A DNA stretch of 64,000 nucleotides, taken from Bradyrhizobium sp. AZCC 2176 (GTDB lineage Bacteria; Pseudomonadota; Alphaproteobacteria; Rhizobiales; Xanthobacteraceae). The stretch lies in the NCBI RefSeq assembly GCF_036924645.1, contig NZ_JAZHRX010000001.1:4181501-4245500 (forward strand), read 5' to 3'. Position numbers and translations under genes: made by a program. This document shows, piece by piece, positions 38,126 to 47,539 of this stretch. Position 1 is the first letter of the stretch, and every line of letters begins with the position of its first letter. The notes beneath the pieces are model-generated. The model was not told where the DNA came from, did no database searches, and worked only from the letters and a program-made list of their open reading frames with translations.

Positions 38126-38380
38126 TCAGAGCGTGTACCGCAATCCATTTCCTGAAAAAAAATTACGCACCACCAATCCCACAAAGTAGCTGCCCTGCAG
38201 GATGGCCTCTGCAGTTATTATGTTCAGGAACGTGCTGAAAAAGCCAAGGCCCGCATCAATCGAATAGACGATTGACGCGATCAAGACCAATCCCACGAAT
38301 AACAGAAGCGTCCTCAGGCGGAGCGTGAGCCCGACCACAAATCCGACCACGCTGAGACCGACGGCGGTATATCCAATCAT
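38126..38380 (-). CDS. Small membrane protein, hypothetical
   Basis: An 84-residue product with two predicted membrane helices (YTAVGLSVVGFVVGLTL and LLLFVGLVLIASIVYSI) and a hydrophobic amphipathic C-terminal part. AGAGGG about 8 bases upstream supports ATG 38380 over an extended frame. It is convergent with the preceding gene, 12 bases apart. No function assigned. Confidence 0.65.
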   Translation of the reverse strand: MIGYTAVGLSVVGFVVGLTLRLRTLLLFVGLVLIASIVYSIDAGLGFFSTFLNIITAEAILQGSYFVGLVVRNFFSGNGLRYTL

Positions 38381-38994
38381 GCCGGTGCCCTCTGCTCGAT
38401 AGTTCGCTATTCCCGGGTCGCCACGCGGAAGAAACTCCAATGCAATAATTCCGCGCAACTCTCTGCTCGCCTTTGCGCTTCAACGAAGACCCAACAACAC
38501 AACGAATCAGCAGGTAGCAAGCAGATCATGCCACGTTTGCAAACTTAGTGGCCATCTTGCTTCAGTGGGGTTCTCCGGCCTGCTCGATCCCTGACTCAGC
38601 CGGCAACGGAGTTCTGACCCGGCATGTTTGCGAAGCGTAACTTGCCGGCCACACCCTCGGGGAATGTGCGTTTGCTCAGGGGCGAACGCTGGTTTGTCTT
38701 AAAACAAAGTAAGGTCATTGGGCTGAATTTTGTCCCTCGACCCACTGTGGCGCAATTGCAACGGAGGCCGCAAAACGCCTGTTAGTAGGTCGTTGACCTC
38801 TTTGACGCGGGAGTGCCGCCCTATAGGGTTCCGATGTGGATGGGGTTGCAACTACTGTTTCTGGCCGATTGATGTCGGGAAAGTCACCAAAGGTGGCTCG
38901 AAACTTGCGCAACAAAAGGCCGGACTTGAGCATAATGACTCCCGCGGAATTTGTCGAAGCGCTGGTCCGGTTCACAGTTCGTGGGCGGTCCGTT
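38381..38994. other. Regulatory and leader region upstream of the exopolysaccharide export gene
   Basis: About 610 bases without a convincing gene, separating the divergent small membrane gene from the export lipoprotein. In-frame ATGs at 38836 and 38935 would extend the lipoprotein but spoil its signal peptide. The promoter for the exopolysaccharide unit probably lies here; no clear hexamer pair was found. Confidence 0.4.
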
Positions 38995-40227
38995 ATGACG
39001 CCGCTATCCAAACGTGCTTCGTTCGGCGGACTACGATCTGGCTTTGCCGTTGTGGTGGCCGGAGCATTCTTGTCAGCCTGCGCTGCGTTGCCGGCCACCG
39101 GGCCCAAAAGCGAGGCCATTCAAGCGGCCGCAACTGCGGGTTTGAAGTCAAACAATGCGTTGCCTTATGCGCTGGTCGATGTCAGCGCGGATACGATCGG
39201 CTTTCTGTCCCAGCCAAACCTGATCACCTTCCAGGGCCAGTTTCACGACAAGCGGCCTAAGCCGGAGCAAGTCGCCGGTGTTGGCGACGTCTTGAACGTA
39301 TCAATCTTCGAAGCGGCCCCCGGTGGCCTCTTCACGCCGGCAACCGCTGCAGGTGCTCGCCCCGGCAACTTTGTGGATCTGCCAGCGCAGGCTATCGATC
39401 AAAAGGGCAACATATATGTTCCCTATGCCGGCGAGATTCCTTCCGCTGGTCGTACATTGCCAGACATCCAGCAGGCTATTGTGGCCAGGCTGCGTAATCG
39501 CGCCATCGAGCCTCAAGTCGTTGTCAGCCTGAACCAGCAACACTCCAGCGTGGTCAGCGTCCTAGGCGATGTAAACACGCCAGGTGTGCTTGCTCTCAAC
39601 AGCGTCGGCGAGCGGTTGCTTGCGCTCATTGCGCGGGCCGGTGGTCCAAAATACGAAGCGATCGAAAGCTACGTGACGCTGCAACGCGATGGCAGAAAAG
39701 TGAAGGTGCTGCTGTCTCGCGTTGTGCACGATCCGCGAGAGAATATTTTCATCCGACCGAATGACGTCATTTTCATCACCCGTGAATCGCCATCATTTAC
39801 GGCGCTTGGGGCGCTGAATCAGAATGTCTTCGGCTTCAACTCCGAAATCCCATTCGACACAGAGACATTGACACTGGCGCAGGCCATCGGAAAGGCAGGC
39901 GGACTAAACGATAACCAGTCCGATCCGGCCGAGGTGTTTGTCTATCGTTATCAGAGCAGAGAGCTTCTGCAGAAGATGGGCGTCGACACGACCAGGTTTG
40001 TATACGACCGGATACCAACCATCTATCATGTCAATCTGCGCGATCCCTCAGGCTACCTGCTGGCCGCTGGCTTCCAGATGCAGACCAAAGACGTTATGTT
40101 TGTGGCCAACGCCAAGGTGGTCGACTACTACAAGCTTCTGACGCTGATCAACAATACCGCGTCAACGGTCGGTAACACTGCCGCTACGGTCACCACCGTG
40201 AACACTGCCGTCAAGACCAGGTGGTAG
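38995..40227 (+). CDS. Polysaccharide export outer-membrane lipoprotein (Wza/ExoF-like)
   Basis: A 410-residue product with a lipoprotein signal peptide: lipobox LSAC with Cys29. The polysaccharide export domain follows (VAGVGDVLNVSIFE about residue 97, IYVPYAGEIPSAGRT), then SLBB-like segments (VVSVLGDVNTPGVLAL and TLAQAIGKAGGLND). It forms the outer-membrane exit channel for exopolysaccharide, working with the Wzc-like protein at 45252-47510. ATG 38995 is chosen because it starts an ideal lipoprotein signal; earlier starts would bury it. An O-antigen-ligase-like gene follows after 28 bases. Confidence 0.9.
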   Translation: MTPLSKRASFGGLRSGFAVVVAGAFLSACAALPATGPKSEAIQAAATAGLKSNNALPYALVDVSADTIGFLSQPNLITFQGQFHDKRPKPEQVAGVGDVLNVSIFEAAPGGLFTPATAAGARPGNFVDLPAQAIDQKGNIYVPYAGEIPSAGRTLPDIQQAIVARLRNRAIEPQVVVSLNQQHSSVVSVLGDVNTPGVLALNSVGERLLALIARAGGPKYEAIESYVTLQRDGRKVKVLLSRVVHDPRENIFIRPNDVIFITRESPSFTALGALNQNVFGFNSEIPFDTETLTLAQAIGKAGGLNDNQSDPAEVFVYRYQSRELLQKMGVDTTRFVYDRIPTIYHVNLRDPSGYLLAAGFQMQTKDVMFVANAKVVDYYKLLTLINNTASTVGNTAATVTTVNTAVKTRW

Positions 40228-40255
40228 GTGCCGACCCTACCGCGCAAGCGGCGCG

Positions 40256-41704
40256 ATGACGCGCATCCTGCGATTTGCGGGGGCGACTGAGAAACTCAGA
40301 TCGATCCAGCTGTGGGCAACCGCCTTCGTGCTGGTTTTGGCGCCGTTGTTTTTTGGGTCAGTCGACCAATTTTGGATTGCCGTTTGGATCGTCGTCCTGT
40401 CGATCACGACGATTCTCGGTGTGTCCGTCCCCCTCAACATTGTTCAGGTCCGGGTCGTTTGGGCCTTTTTGAGTGTATGCTTGATCTACGCAATCGTTGC
40501 GGTGATCCAGGTCGCTCCGCAGTTGCTTACAAGTCTGGACGATTCAATCTGGCAGCGGGCAAATGACGTCCTTGGCACACGTGTCGAGCCCCGAATCTCC
40601 AGCACCGCTGAAATCCCGCCCCTGGCAATCGGGCACTTTCTGCTAATCGTAACAGCTTTCTTGAGTGGCTTCTTTGCCGGTACCTCCAAGCGCGGCGTCA
40701 GCCGCATCATTTTCATGGCCAGAACTGCCATACTGATTTACGCAGTCTACGGATTGGTGGCGCTGGCTGTCACGCCGAACCTGCTATTGTGGGTCCCCAA
40801 AGTCGCGTATCGCGGCAGCCTCACGGCGACCTTTGTCAATAAGAATACCGCTGCAGCCTTCTTTGGCTGCGGGGCGATTCTTTGGTCGTGCTGGACATAT
40901 TTTGCCGTGCAATCGATCGAGAAGTCTTCGCTTCGGGTATTGCTGCTCAACTCGCTCAATGAGCGGGTCGCGATTAGCCTCATACTCCGGGCGTCGGCCG
41001 CGCTTACCTGTTTCTTTGCTTTGCTGCTGACCAACTCGCGCGGAGGCTTGATCTCATCGTCAGTTGGTTTGCTCGTTGCTCTAGGCGTTCTGGAGATCGA
41101 CAGATTCAAGCGCCGAACTGGCTATGCGATTGCTTTGAGCATATGCGCGCTGATTGCTCTTGCCGCCTGGCTCACGCAAATGGGTCGGATTGCAAGCGAA
41201 GGTGTCATCGATGACGGAAGATGGCATGTTTACAGTCTTGCGGCAGAAGCAATTGGGCGCCGACCCTTGCTTGGCGCGGGGGCAGGAAGCTTCGAAATCC
41301 TGTTTCCGTCCCTGCGGACGACGGATCTCAGCAACTGGGGAGTTTGGGATTACGCACATTCCACGATTTTGGAGATAGCCTTCGAGATGGGTCTCCCGGT
41401 TGCCGGAATGGTTACGCTGGCCGCGCTCGCTTCGATTTTCCTTTTGGTGCGGCGCGCGCTTAAGGCGGATCAGCGCTATCGGGTATCCCTTGCCGCGATC
41501 GTTGGCGTCGCCGTGATGACTTACCTTCATTCATTGATCGACTTTTCCCTCCAGATACCGGGCTACTCTATTCCCTTTGGCATTCTCATTGGCTGTGGTT
41601 TGGCAGGCGCCACGGCCGATCGATCCAGCCGCAGGAGGAAGCCATCTGGAGTAACGCGCGACAACGGGTCAACGTCCGCCGAGAAGGCAGGGGAGGCGGG
41701 CTGA
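40256..41704 (+). CDS. O-antigen ligase/polymerase-family membrane protein (Wzy-like, first)
   Basis: A 482-residue polytopic protein (about 11-12 hydrophobic segments) of the O-antigen ligase superfamily. Its central region reads FVNKNTAAAFFGCGAILW and ALLLTNSRGGLISSSVGLL, and the large loop has GRWHVYSLAAEAIGRRPLLGAGAGSFE with an H in YAHSTILEIAFEMG. It probably polymerises repeat units or ligates glycan to lipid in the inner membrane. It follows the export lipoprotein. A second such protein occurs at 56152-57369. Confidence 0.85.
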   Translation: MTRILRFAGATEKLRSIQLWATAFVLVLAPLFFGSVDQFWIAVWIVVLSITTILGVSVPLNIVQVRVVWAFLSVCLIYAIVAVIQVAPQLLTSLDDSIWQRANDVLGTRVEPRISSTAEIPPLAIGHFLLIVTAFLSGFFAGTSKRGVSRIIFMARTAILIYAVYGLVALAVTPNLLLWVPKVAYRGSLTATFVNKNTAAAFFGCGAILWSCWTYFAVQSIEKSSLRVLLLNSLNERVAISLILRASAALTCFFALLLTNSRGGLISSSVGLLVALGVLEIDRFKRRTGYAIALSICALIALAAWLTQMGRIASEGVIDDGRWHVYSLAAEAIGRRPLLGAGAGSFEILFPSLRTTDLSNWGVWDYAHSTILEIAFEMGLPVAGMVTLAALASIFLLVRRALKADQRYRVSLAAIVGVAVMTYLHSLIDFSLQIPGYSIPFGILIGCGLAGATADRSSRRRKPSGVTRDNGSTSAEKAGEAG

Positions 41705-41742
41705 GCACGCGTAAGCAAGCTAACGCGCCAAACCGTTATCTA

Positions 41743-42375
41743 TCAGCCGATCCCGATCTTTCGATCGATCTGCGACAGCACCAATCCAGGCGGCTTGATC
41801 TCAAACCAATATCGGGCGTCGCTGCTCGACTGTATTTTCACCCAATGATATTTGGTGAGCTGCCAAGGCAGAATTGTCTCAGAGAGATTGTCGAGCACCA
41901 GATTGCCCTTATTCGTGGAGACTACCAGAACGAGGTGGCCGATGCCTGATGGAGTCTTCACAACGGCTAGCCGCACCGCTTTTGCAGGAAACCCGTTCTG
42001 CACGAGTTCGTGACGCTTGGTAACTGCGTAATCATTGCAGTCCCCAGAGGCAGGAGAAATTGTCCACCCGCCATCGGCAATCGCGTTGCTCCTGGCTACG
42101 GGCATAATCGATGCGTTAACGTCGCGATTGACGCGATGCATCGTTTCGAGTGTCTCTGCAGTGAGTTCAACCGTCGCGGTCTCTGTCGGGTCGGACTTGC
42201 AGTCGGCTGGATAACGCAAACAGAAACGAACGTGCTGAAACGGAGAAAGCGTCGGTGATGCTTCGGTAATTGGCATTACGACGCTAGTTTCGTTCAACGA
42301 ACGACCTTGCGCCGGAGCAAGCAAAATGAGGAGGACCATCGAGGAAAGCGAAATTGCAGAAGCGCTTCGCGCCAT
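41743..42375 (-). CDS. Bacterial transglutaminase-like cysteine proteinase (BTLCP/LapG-like)
   Basis: A 210-residue product with a signal peptide ending near residue 24 (APAQG). The papain-like triad is visible: Cys113 in GDCNDYA, His147 in GIGHLVLVV and Asp162 in LDNL. BTLCP proteins include LapG, which trims cell-surface adhesins under cyclic-di-GMP control. No LapD or large adhesin lies here, so the substrate may be elsewhere. ATG 42375 is preferred over the longer frame because it starts the signal peptide. It is convergent with the Wzy-like gene. Confidence 0.85.
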   Translation of the reverse strand: MARSASAISLSSMVLLILLAPAQGRSLNETSVVMPITEASPTLSPFQHVRFCLRYPADCKSDPTETATVELTAETLETMHRVNRDVNASIMPVARSNAIADGGWTISPASGDCNDYAVTKRHELVQNGFPAKAVRLAVVKTPSGIGHLVLVVSTNKGNLVLDNLSETILPWQLTKYHWVKIQSSSDARYWFEIKPPGLVLSQIDRKIGIG

Positions 42376-42655
42376 AACACAGCCACCCCAAGGGAATGAT
42401 GGGGCTGCACGACGCCCCATCGACCGGTGAAGTGTGTCATCACGAGGTTAAGTCTTCATTCTCACTCAAAGTTAACAGGTATTTATGTTCTTGCGTGAAT
42501 AGACCATGGGTCCACAGAGGGTGATCTCACGCCTGCAGCCAATGGGTATGCTTTCCAATAGATCGGGGATCAGAGCGGTTTGGTCGCGAACGGAGCCGAG
42601 CGATGCAGCGATGCGCAAGAGATTGTCGTTGCCGCCAAAGCCGCTGCGAAGTGGC

Positions 42656-42862
42656 CTAAATTATCGACCAAAGATGTCTGACGAAGCCGACCAGCGACAG
42701 CAGGAGTTCGATCAATCCCCATCCAAGGAAGCCGAACCATGCGGTCATTACGGACACAATAAATGCTGCAAGGAGCGCAATAGCCAGCCCGCGTCTTGTG
42801 TCAGTGAGCGAGTAGCGCGCCTTCGCTTGCTTGTGCGGCTCTGCTTGTTGATGACCGTTCAT
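42656..42862 (-). CDS. Small two-helix membrane protein, hypothetical
   Basis: A 68-residue product: basic soluble start (MNGHQQAEPHKQAKARYSL), then two adjacent hydrophobic segments (GLAIALLAAFIVSVMTAWFGFLG and LIELLLSLVGFV). AGGTGAG 5 bases before ATG 42862 supports translation. No family recognised. An open plus-strand frame over the same region is taken as its shadow. Confidence 0.5.
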   Translation of the reverse strand: MNGHQQAEPHKQAKARYSLTDTRRGLAIALLAAFIVSVMTAWFGFLGWGLIELLLSLVGFVRHLWSII

Positions 42863-43045
42863 TGGCTCACCTGGTCGGTAAGCCTATGACTAGCTGCCAT
42901 CAATTAGCCAAGCAATCTCAAGCCCAAATTAACGTAAAGGACATCTGTCGCTTTACAAACAATTCAGCACTTGCTTGACGAGGTTAATTCAGTCGCCGTT
43001 CATATTTCGGCCTGCTGGACCCGGCCCCGAGGCATCGTGCGCAGG

Positions 43046-43717
43046 CTAGAATGCCGTCTCGGACAACAACGAGGGGAACGTCACGATCAAGATCTTGACG
43101 TCGAGAGCAATCGACCAATTCTGCGCGTAAAACGCATCGCATGCCACACGCTTGTCATACGTCGTCGTGCTTCGGCCGCTGACCTGCCACAAGCCCGTGA
43201 TTCCGGGCCGGCACGCAAGATAAGCGCCCACGGAGGCCGTATACAGCCCCAGTTCTTCGTCGGTTATCGGCCGCGGTCCTACGATGCTCATGTCGCCCTT
43301 GAGGACATTGAACAACTGCGGCAGTTCGTCCAGGCTAGACTTGCGAAGAATAGCACCAATTGCGGTTACGCGGGGGTCTCGCCGCAATTTCCGGGTCTCT
43401 GCCCACTCTCTCGCCGCTGTGGGATCGGACTCAAGCAGATGATGGAGGCGCTCTGGCGCATCGACCAACATCGTGCGGAATTTCAAGCAATCGAAATGCT
43501 TGTTGTTAAAGCCGACCCTGCGATGACGAAACAGTGCGGGCCCCGGCGACGTCGTAATCGTCAGGAGGTAACATATCACCAGCAAGGGCGCGAGGAGGAT
43601 GATTCCCGACAGGGCCAACGCGATGTCGATTATCCGCTTAGGCAGGGCTCCGATAGGCGCTGACAGATCACTTTGAGCAATTTTTAGTTCGCTATTGAGG
43701 TCAGCCAAGCCGTCCAT
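43046..43717 (-). CDS. exoY: Undecaprenyl-phosphate sugar-1-phosphate transferase (ExoY-like priming enzyme)
   Basis: Transfers a hexose-1-phosphate (galactose or glucose) to undecaprenyl phosphate, starting exopolysaccharide repeat-unit synthesis on the inner membrane. The product has 223 residues, a membrane segment (IIDIALALSGIILLAPLLVICYLL) and the bacterial sugar transferase core: KFRTM, SLDELPQLFNVLKGDMSIVGPRP, then CRPGITGLWQVSGRS. ATG 43717 is preferred, with GGAG 7 bases upstream; ATG 43741 lacks a site. It is a short ExoY-type enzyme rather than the long WbaP type. Sugar specificity is not readable. Confidence 0.9.
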   Translation of the reverse strand: MDGLADLNSELKIAQSDLSAPIGALPKRIIDIALALSGIILLAPLLVICYLLTITTSPGPALFRHRRVGFNNKHFDCLKFRTMLVDAPERLHHLLESDPTAAREWAETRKLRRDPRVTAIGAILRKSSLDELPQLFNVLKGDMSIVGPRPITDEELGLYTASVGAYLACRPGITGLWQVSGRSTTTYDKRVACDAFYAQNWSIALDVKILIVTFPSLLSETAF

Positions 43718-43741
43718 TTCGGCACTCCGAAAAACATACAT

Positions 43742-44059
43742 TTAAAATATCTACCACTTTTTCTTTTATATTCCGGTCGGTTCTTTATTGTTCTTTAACC
43801 CACTTTATGGAGGAGCTGCGATCAAGGCAAGCGCAGTGTATTGAAAACCGCTCGTTAAGCTGAATTTCGCGCGGCGAGACGGCTTTTGTATTATTTTGGA
43901 AAGATTCGCGCGCCGTTAAGGTTACCGCTGCTGGCGGCCGTATACGCGCAAGGTATGGAGCCAGAAAATCCGACTAATCTATTTAATATATTGAAGTTTA
44001 AACGAGTACGCCGGGCTCGACCTGTGAGCCAGGTGCGTCATATTCCGATACGCGGCGTT
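43742..44059. promoter_or_regulatory. AT-rich region upstream of the priming transferase
   Basis: About 320 bases without a gene, unusually AT-rich for the window (around 43740-43800 and 43975-44000), lying directly upstream of the exoY-like start. It probably contains its promoter; TATAAA-type stretches are present but no clear -35 was found. Confidence 0.35.
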
Positions 44060-44413
44060 CTATTTCGAGCTTGGTACCGGGACAAAATCGCCCGGCTGAC
44101 GGCTCTCTGAGTTACCTACAAACATTTCGAAGCCCCTATCGGTAGCCACGATATCCCCTTGTCGCAAGGTGGGGTCGCGCGTGGCACGCTCTATCGCCTC
44201 CTTTTTCCGATCGCTCGCCGAGAAAGGGTCCCCCTTCCGGCTGCGCGCATTTGCGATGAAGTCATCGCTCCGACGACGCGCTTCGTTTACCCGTTGGCGC
44301 CACTCTTCTCGCGACAGGTTCGCGCCAGCAGAATCCGCCGACTCTTGCCCCAGGCAACGGGCAGAAGCTGCGAGGAAGCAAACGAGAAGCAGAGCTGCGA
44401 CAGGAGCATTCAT
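44060..44413 (-). CDS. Small secreted hypothetical protein in exopolysaccharide locus
   Basis: A 117-residue product with a signal peptide (VAALLLVCFLAASARCLGQ, cut about residue 22) and a helical, charged mature part (LSREEWRQRVNEARRRSDDFIANARSR), ending in GDIVATDRGFEMFVG, which looks like a small beta motif. ATG 44413 is preferred over the longer frame. No family recognised; it sits between the ExoY-like gene and the 44494-45240 gene on the same strand. Confidence 0.6.
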   Translation of the reverse strand: MNAPVAALLLVCFLAASARCLGQESADSAGANLSREEWRQRVNEARRRSDDFIANARSRKGDPFSASDRKKEAIERATRDPTLRQGDIVATDRGFEMFVGNSESRQPGDFVPVPSSK

Positions 44414-44493
44414 CTTCCACTGCCATGACAGGTCAAGTCGCCTAGCTGGGCTAGCAATAGACGCGCTGGATTGACGAGGCAAGACAGGGACAG

Positions 44494-45240
44494 TTAAGAG
44501 AGTCTCTTCAACGCGGCTGCGAAGGCTTCCTTGTCCTTGGCACCAAGTTGATCGATGCTGGCCTGTAGCAAGGAACGCACAGCTGGCGGCGAGTTGAGAT
44601 AGGCGCGCACCGGCATTTCAATAAAACGCTTTTGTATCAGATATTGAAACTCCGCCAGAATTCGCTCTCGAAGCGTTTCGGGTGCGGACAGGATGACCGG
44701 TACCGCGACAGTCACGCGGCGGACGGCAATCCATGCTTCGTACGGCGAGGTCTCATAGGACATCCTCAGCAGATCGAATGAGCTCTCGTCGACCTGCCCA
44801 CGACCTGTATGTAGACCAAACAGCACCAGCCAAACAAATGAATCGCGTGGGCTGCAGCCCAGCGTCTGCCGAGCGCGTGCTTCGAGCGAGCGGCTACGCC
44901 GGTCAAATTCCTGAACGGCACCCGATTGCAGAGCGGCGTACGCAAGCGGAATTTCCAGCAGCAGGAGCGCGCGCTGGGCATGAGCGTCACAGGCGCTCAG
45001 CTTCTGCGCCGCGGCACCGTCCAGCGTGGCGGCCGCGGTCGCCGGGCTGAACGTTTCGAACTTCAGGAGGTGAGTCTCGATATCCAGAAAGACGTCGGAG
45101 GCCGCGCCGCGCTTCGCATTCAGTGCTCCCCAAGCCAGGCCCGCGCAGACAACGACAAGGATCAGACTGGTGCGGGCCAGCCTGCCGATAAGAGGCTCGG
45201 GCTTCGAGAGTGTTGCGACGCAAGGTCTCGAGCCCGGCAT
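44494..45240 (-). CDS. Hypothetical membrane-anchored protein linked to the polysaccharide kinase
   Basis: A 248-residue product with one membrane segment (about residues 22-42, TSLILVVVCAGLAWGALNA) and a helical periplasmic part rich in Leu/Ala/Arg (FVWLVLFGLHTGRGQVDE, YLIQKRFIEMPVRAYL). It lies 11 bases downstream of the Wzc-like gene on the same strand, so cotranscription and a role in polysaccharide chain control or export are likely. Family unknown to me. Confidence 0.7.
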   Translation of the reverse strand: MPGSRPCVATLSKPEPLIGRLARTSLILVVVCAGLAWGALNAKRGAASDVFLDIETHLLKFETFSPATAAATLDGAAAQKLSACDAHAQRALLLLEIPLAYAALQSGAVQEFDRRSRSLEARARQTLGCSPRDSFVWLVLFGLHTGRGQVDESSFDLLRMSYETSPYEAWIAVRRVTVAVPVILSAPETLRERILAEFQYLIQKRFIEMPVRAYLNSPPAVRSLLQASIDQLGAKDKEAFAAALKRLS

Positions 45241-45251
45241 GGCAGACCAGA

Positions 45252-47510
45252 TCAGACCGTTTCGCTGTGTGGCTTCTCATCGCTGTAGTAACCGTAGCTT
45301 CGATCCGAATAACCCTCGAAACGTCGCATAACGGCTTCGTCTGCCTTGTTTAGAACCGCGCCTAACAAACGCTCCGACACGATCGAGGAAGTGCCCACGG
45401 CCTTGATCACTTCGTCTGTGGAAGTTGCTCCCCATTCGACAATCAACAGGAATGCTTCGAAAAGGTGCGCGGTGGCCTTAACGTCCACGACCGGCAGAAT
45501 AGGCGGCAGATCGATCAGTACATAGTCATAGTTGCTTTTTACCGACTTCAGCAGCTGCTTCATCGCAGGCGAACTCAGGATATCCGAGCTGTTGGATGGC
45601 TTGATGCGCGTTGCGGATGGCAGGAAGTCGAACTTGTGTTTCGAGTCAGTGATGACAAGATCGTCAAAAGACGTTTGATTTGCGACCACATCGAGAAGAC
45701 CCGGCGCATCCGCATAACCGAGCATTTTGCTCAAAGACGGGTTTCGCAAGTCTGCGTCGATCAACAGCGTGCGATTGCCGCTCTTTGCCAGAAAATCGGC
45801 GAGGCTCGCGGCAACAGTAGTCTTTCCTTCACCAGGAAGAGCCGAGATCATTCCAACGACCTTGCCCCCCTTGGGATGCAAGTCGATAGCAACCTTCAAG
45901 TAGCGCAATGCTTCGGCGGTCGCAGAGAAGGGGGCAACGCTCGTGATCTGTTGGAATGCTGCAGAGCTCACCGCAGATGCGGCCTTTCCGGCAGGCGACC
46001 GTTTCTTGGCAAGTGCCGGAAAAACGGCCAGGCAACTGGTTCCAAGCAGCTCTTCCAGCTGTGCACGAGTATGAACCTGGCGACTCATCCGTTCACGAGC
46101 TACTGCCATTGCCGTCCCAAGGCTCAGACCGCAGAGCGTGGCCAGTGCAAGGGTCAAGCTCTTCTTGGGCGCACTAGGCCCTGCAGGCGCCGAGGCATAA
46201 GTAACTACACGCGCTTCGGTAGAAGGGAACGATTGCTGCTGGACTGATTGGGTAAATCGCGACAGGAAGGTCTCATAGATGTTGCGGTAGGTGTTTGACG
46301 CCGTTTCGAGTTCCCGCAACCGCACCTGCGACTGCCGCAGTGAACCGGACTGTTGGAAGACTTCATTCATGCGCCGTTCGATGGAGTCTTCTTGAGCCCT
46401 CGCAATCTGGACCTCGCTTTTGTAGCTTTCGGCGATGCGGGAAATTTCGTCCCAGATCGCACGCTGCAAGGCGGCCATTTCTGCTCTAAGGTTCCGGGCA
46501 GCCTGGTGGTCTACCCCGTAACGGGCGCGCCATTCCGATTCCTTGTTCTGGTCATCAAGGAATTGCTGTCGAAGCTTGGTAATTACCGGATTACTCAGTG
46601 CGTCGGTGACGATGGGGTCAGGTATGTGGAGGCTTTCCTGGCTCGGATCCGGTCGCAATGTGAGCACGTGTTGGATACGATCCAATTTTGCCTTCGCCTG
46701 GCTTGTTTCCGCTCGCGCCTTCGCCAATGCTACCCCAAGCTGATCCAACTCCACGTCACTGGCCAACTTGCCGTCGACGCCAATGATAATGCCGTGCTGC
46801 GATTTGAAGTCCTGCACTTCCTTGAACGCGTCGCTAGCCTGTTTGCGCAGCTCACCGATCCGCTGCTCAAGCCAAATGCTGGCGCGCCGGGTGGCTTCGA
46901 ACTTCGCCTCCAGCTGATCCTCGATGTAGGCATCGGCGAAAGCGTTGGCGATTCTCGCGGCCTTGTTCGGATCAAGAGAAGTGTAGGAAATCTGCTCGAT
47001 GTAACTGCGCCCAAGACGGCTAACCCTCAGGTTACCCCTGAGCTGGCCAATCACACCGCGGAGGATTTCCTCGCTCGAGGGTTCTGGTGCTGGAGCGGTT
47101 GACCAAATCAACGAAAAGATGCGCTGCTTGAGGCTTTCGCCGGAGCCCACAAATTCAGGATCTGTGGCAAGTTGCAGCCGCTTGGCGACAACGCTCGCGA
47201 CCTTTTCGGACTTGGTGGTTTCGATTTCACTTTCGACCGATGCGTCCTCGACTATGCGGTTCTCCGTCGCAAGTTCCGACTGCGAGAAGCTCACCCGCTT
47301 GGTGTCTATGATCATATCGGCCTGAGCCGTATACTTGCGCGGAGTGAGCGCCAGATAGGCGATTCCCACGATGATGGCTAAAGCCGTGACCAGCGCGACG
47401 AGCCGCCATTGCCTGGTGACAAAATCGCGAATCTGCAGAAGCGAAAGCCCCCCGGCATGCGGCGCGGTGATCGAGGCGGCATAACGCGGAAATTGCCCTG
47501 ACACGTTCAT
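45252..47510 (-). CDS. Polysaccharide co-polymerase and tyrosine autokinase (Wzc/ExoP-like)
   Basis: A 752-residue inner-membrane protein controlling exopolysaccharide polymerisation and export. The Wzz domain has a membrane helix at about 37-55 (LVALVTALAIIVGIAYLAL), a long coiled-coil periplasmic region (about 200-420) and a second helix (about 450). The cytoplasmic BY-kinase has Walker A SALPGEGKTT (about 555-565), Walker A' LLIDADLR and Walker B VLIDLPP. The C-terminal tail is a tyrosine cluster (SYGYYSDE). It is upstream of the 44494-45240 gene, with a secreted protein gene 29 bases upstream of it. It pairs functionally with the export lipoprotein at 38995. Confidence 0.93.
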   Translation of the reverse strand: MNVSGQFPRYAASITAPHAGGLSLLQIRDFVTRQWRLVALVTALAIIVGIAYLALTPRKYTAQADMIIDTKRVSFSQSELATENRIVEDASVESEIETTKSEKVASVVAKRLQLATDPEFVGSGESLKQRIFSLIWSTAPAPEPSSEEILRGVIGQLRGNLRVSRLGRSYIEQISYTSLDPNKAARIANAFADAYIEDQLEAKFEATRRASIWLEQRIGELRKQASDAFKEVQDFKSQHGIIIGVDGKLASDVELDQLGVALAKARAETSQAKAKLDRIQHVLTLRPDPSQESLHIPDPIVTDALSNPVITKLRQQFLDDQNKESEWRARYGVDHQAARNLRAEMAALQRAIWDEISRIAESYKSEVQIARAQEDSIERRMNEVFQQSGSLRQSQVRLRELETASNTYRNIYETFLSRFTQSVQQQSFPSTEARVVTYASAPAGPSAPKKSLTLALATLCGLSLGTAMAVARERMSRQVHTRAQLEELLGTSCLAVFPALAKKRSPAGKAASAVSSAAFQQITSVAPFSATAEALRYLKVAIDLHPKGGKVVGMISALPGEGKTTVAASLADFLAKSGNRTLLIDADLRNPSLSKMLGYADAPGLLDVVANQTSFDDLVITDSKHKFDFLPSATRIKPSNSSDILSSPAMKQLLKSVKSNYDYVLIDLPPILPVVDVKATAHLFEAFLLIVEWGATSTDEVIKAVGTSSIVSERLLGAVLNKADEAVMRRFEGYSDRSYGYYSDEKPHSETV

Positions 47511-47539
47511 CGATAGTCCTCGAACTCGATCCGCGACAT

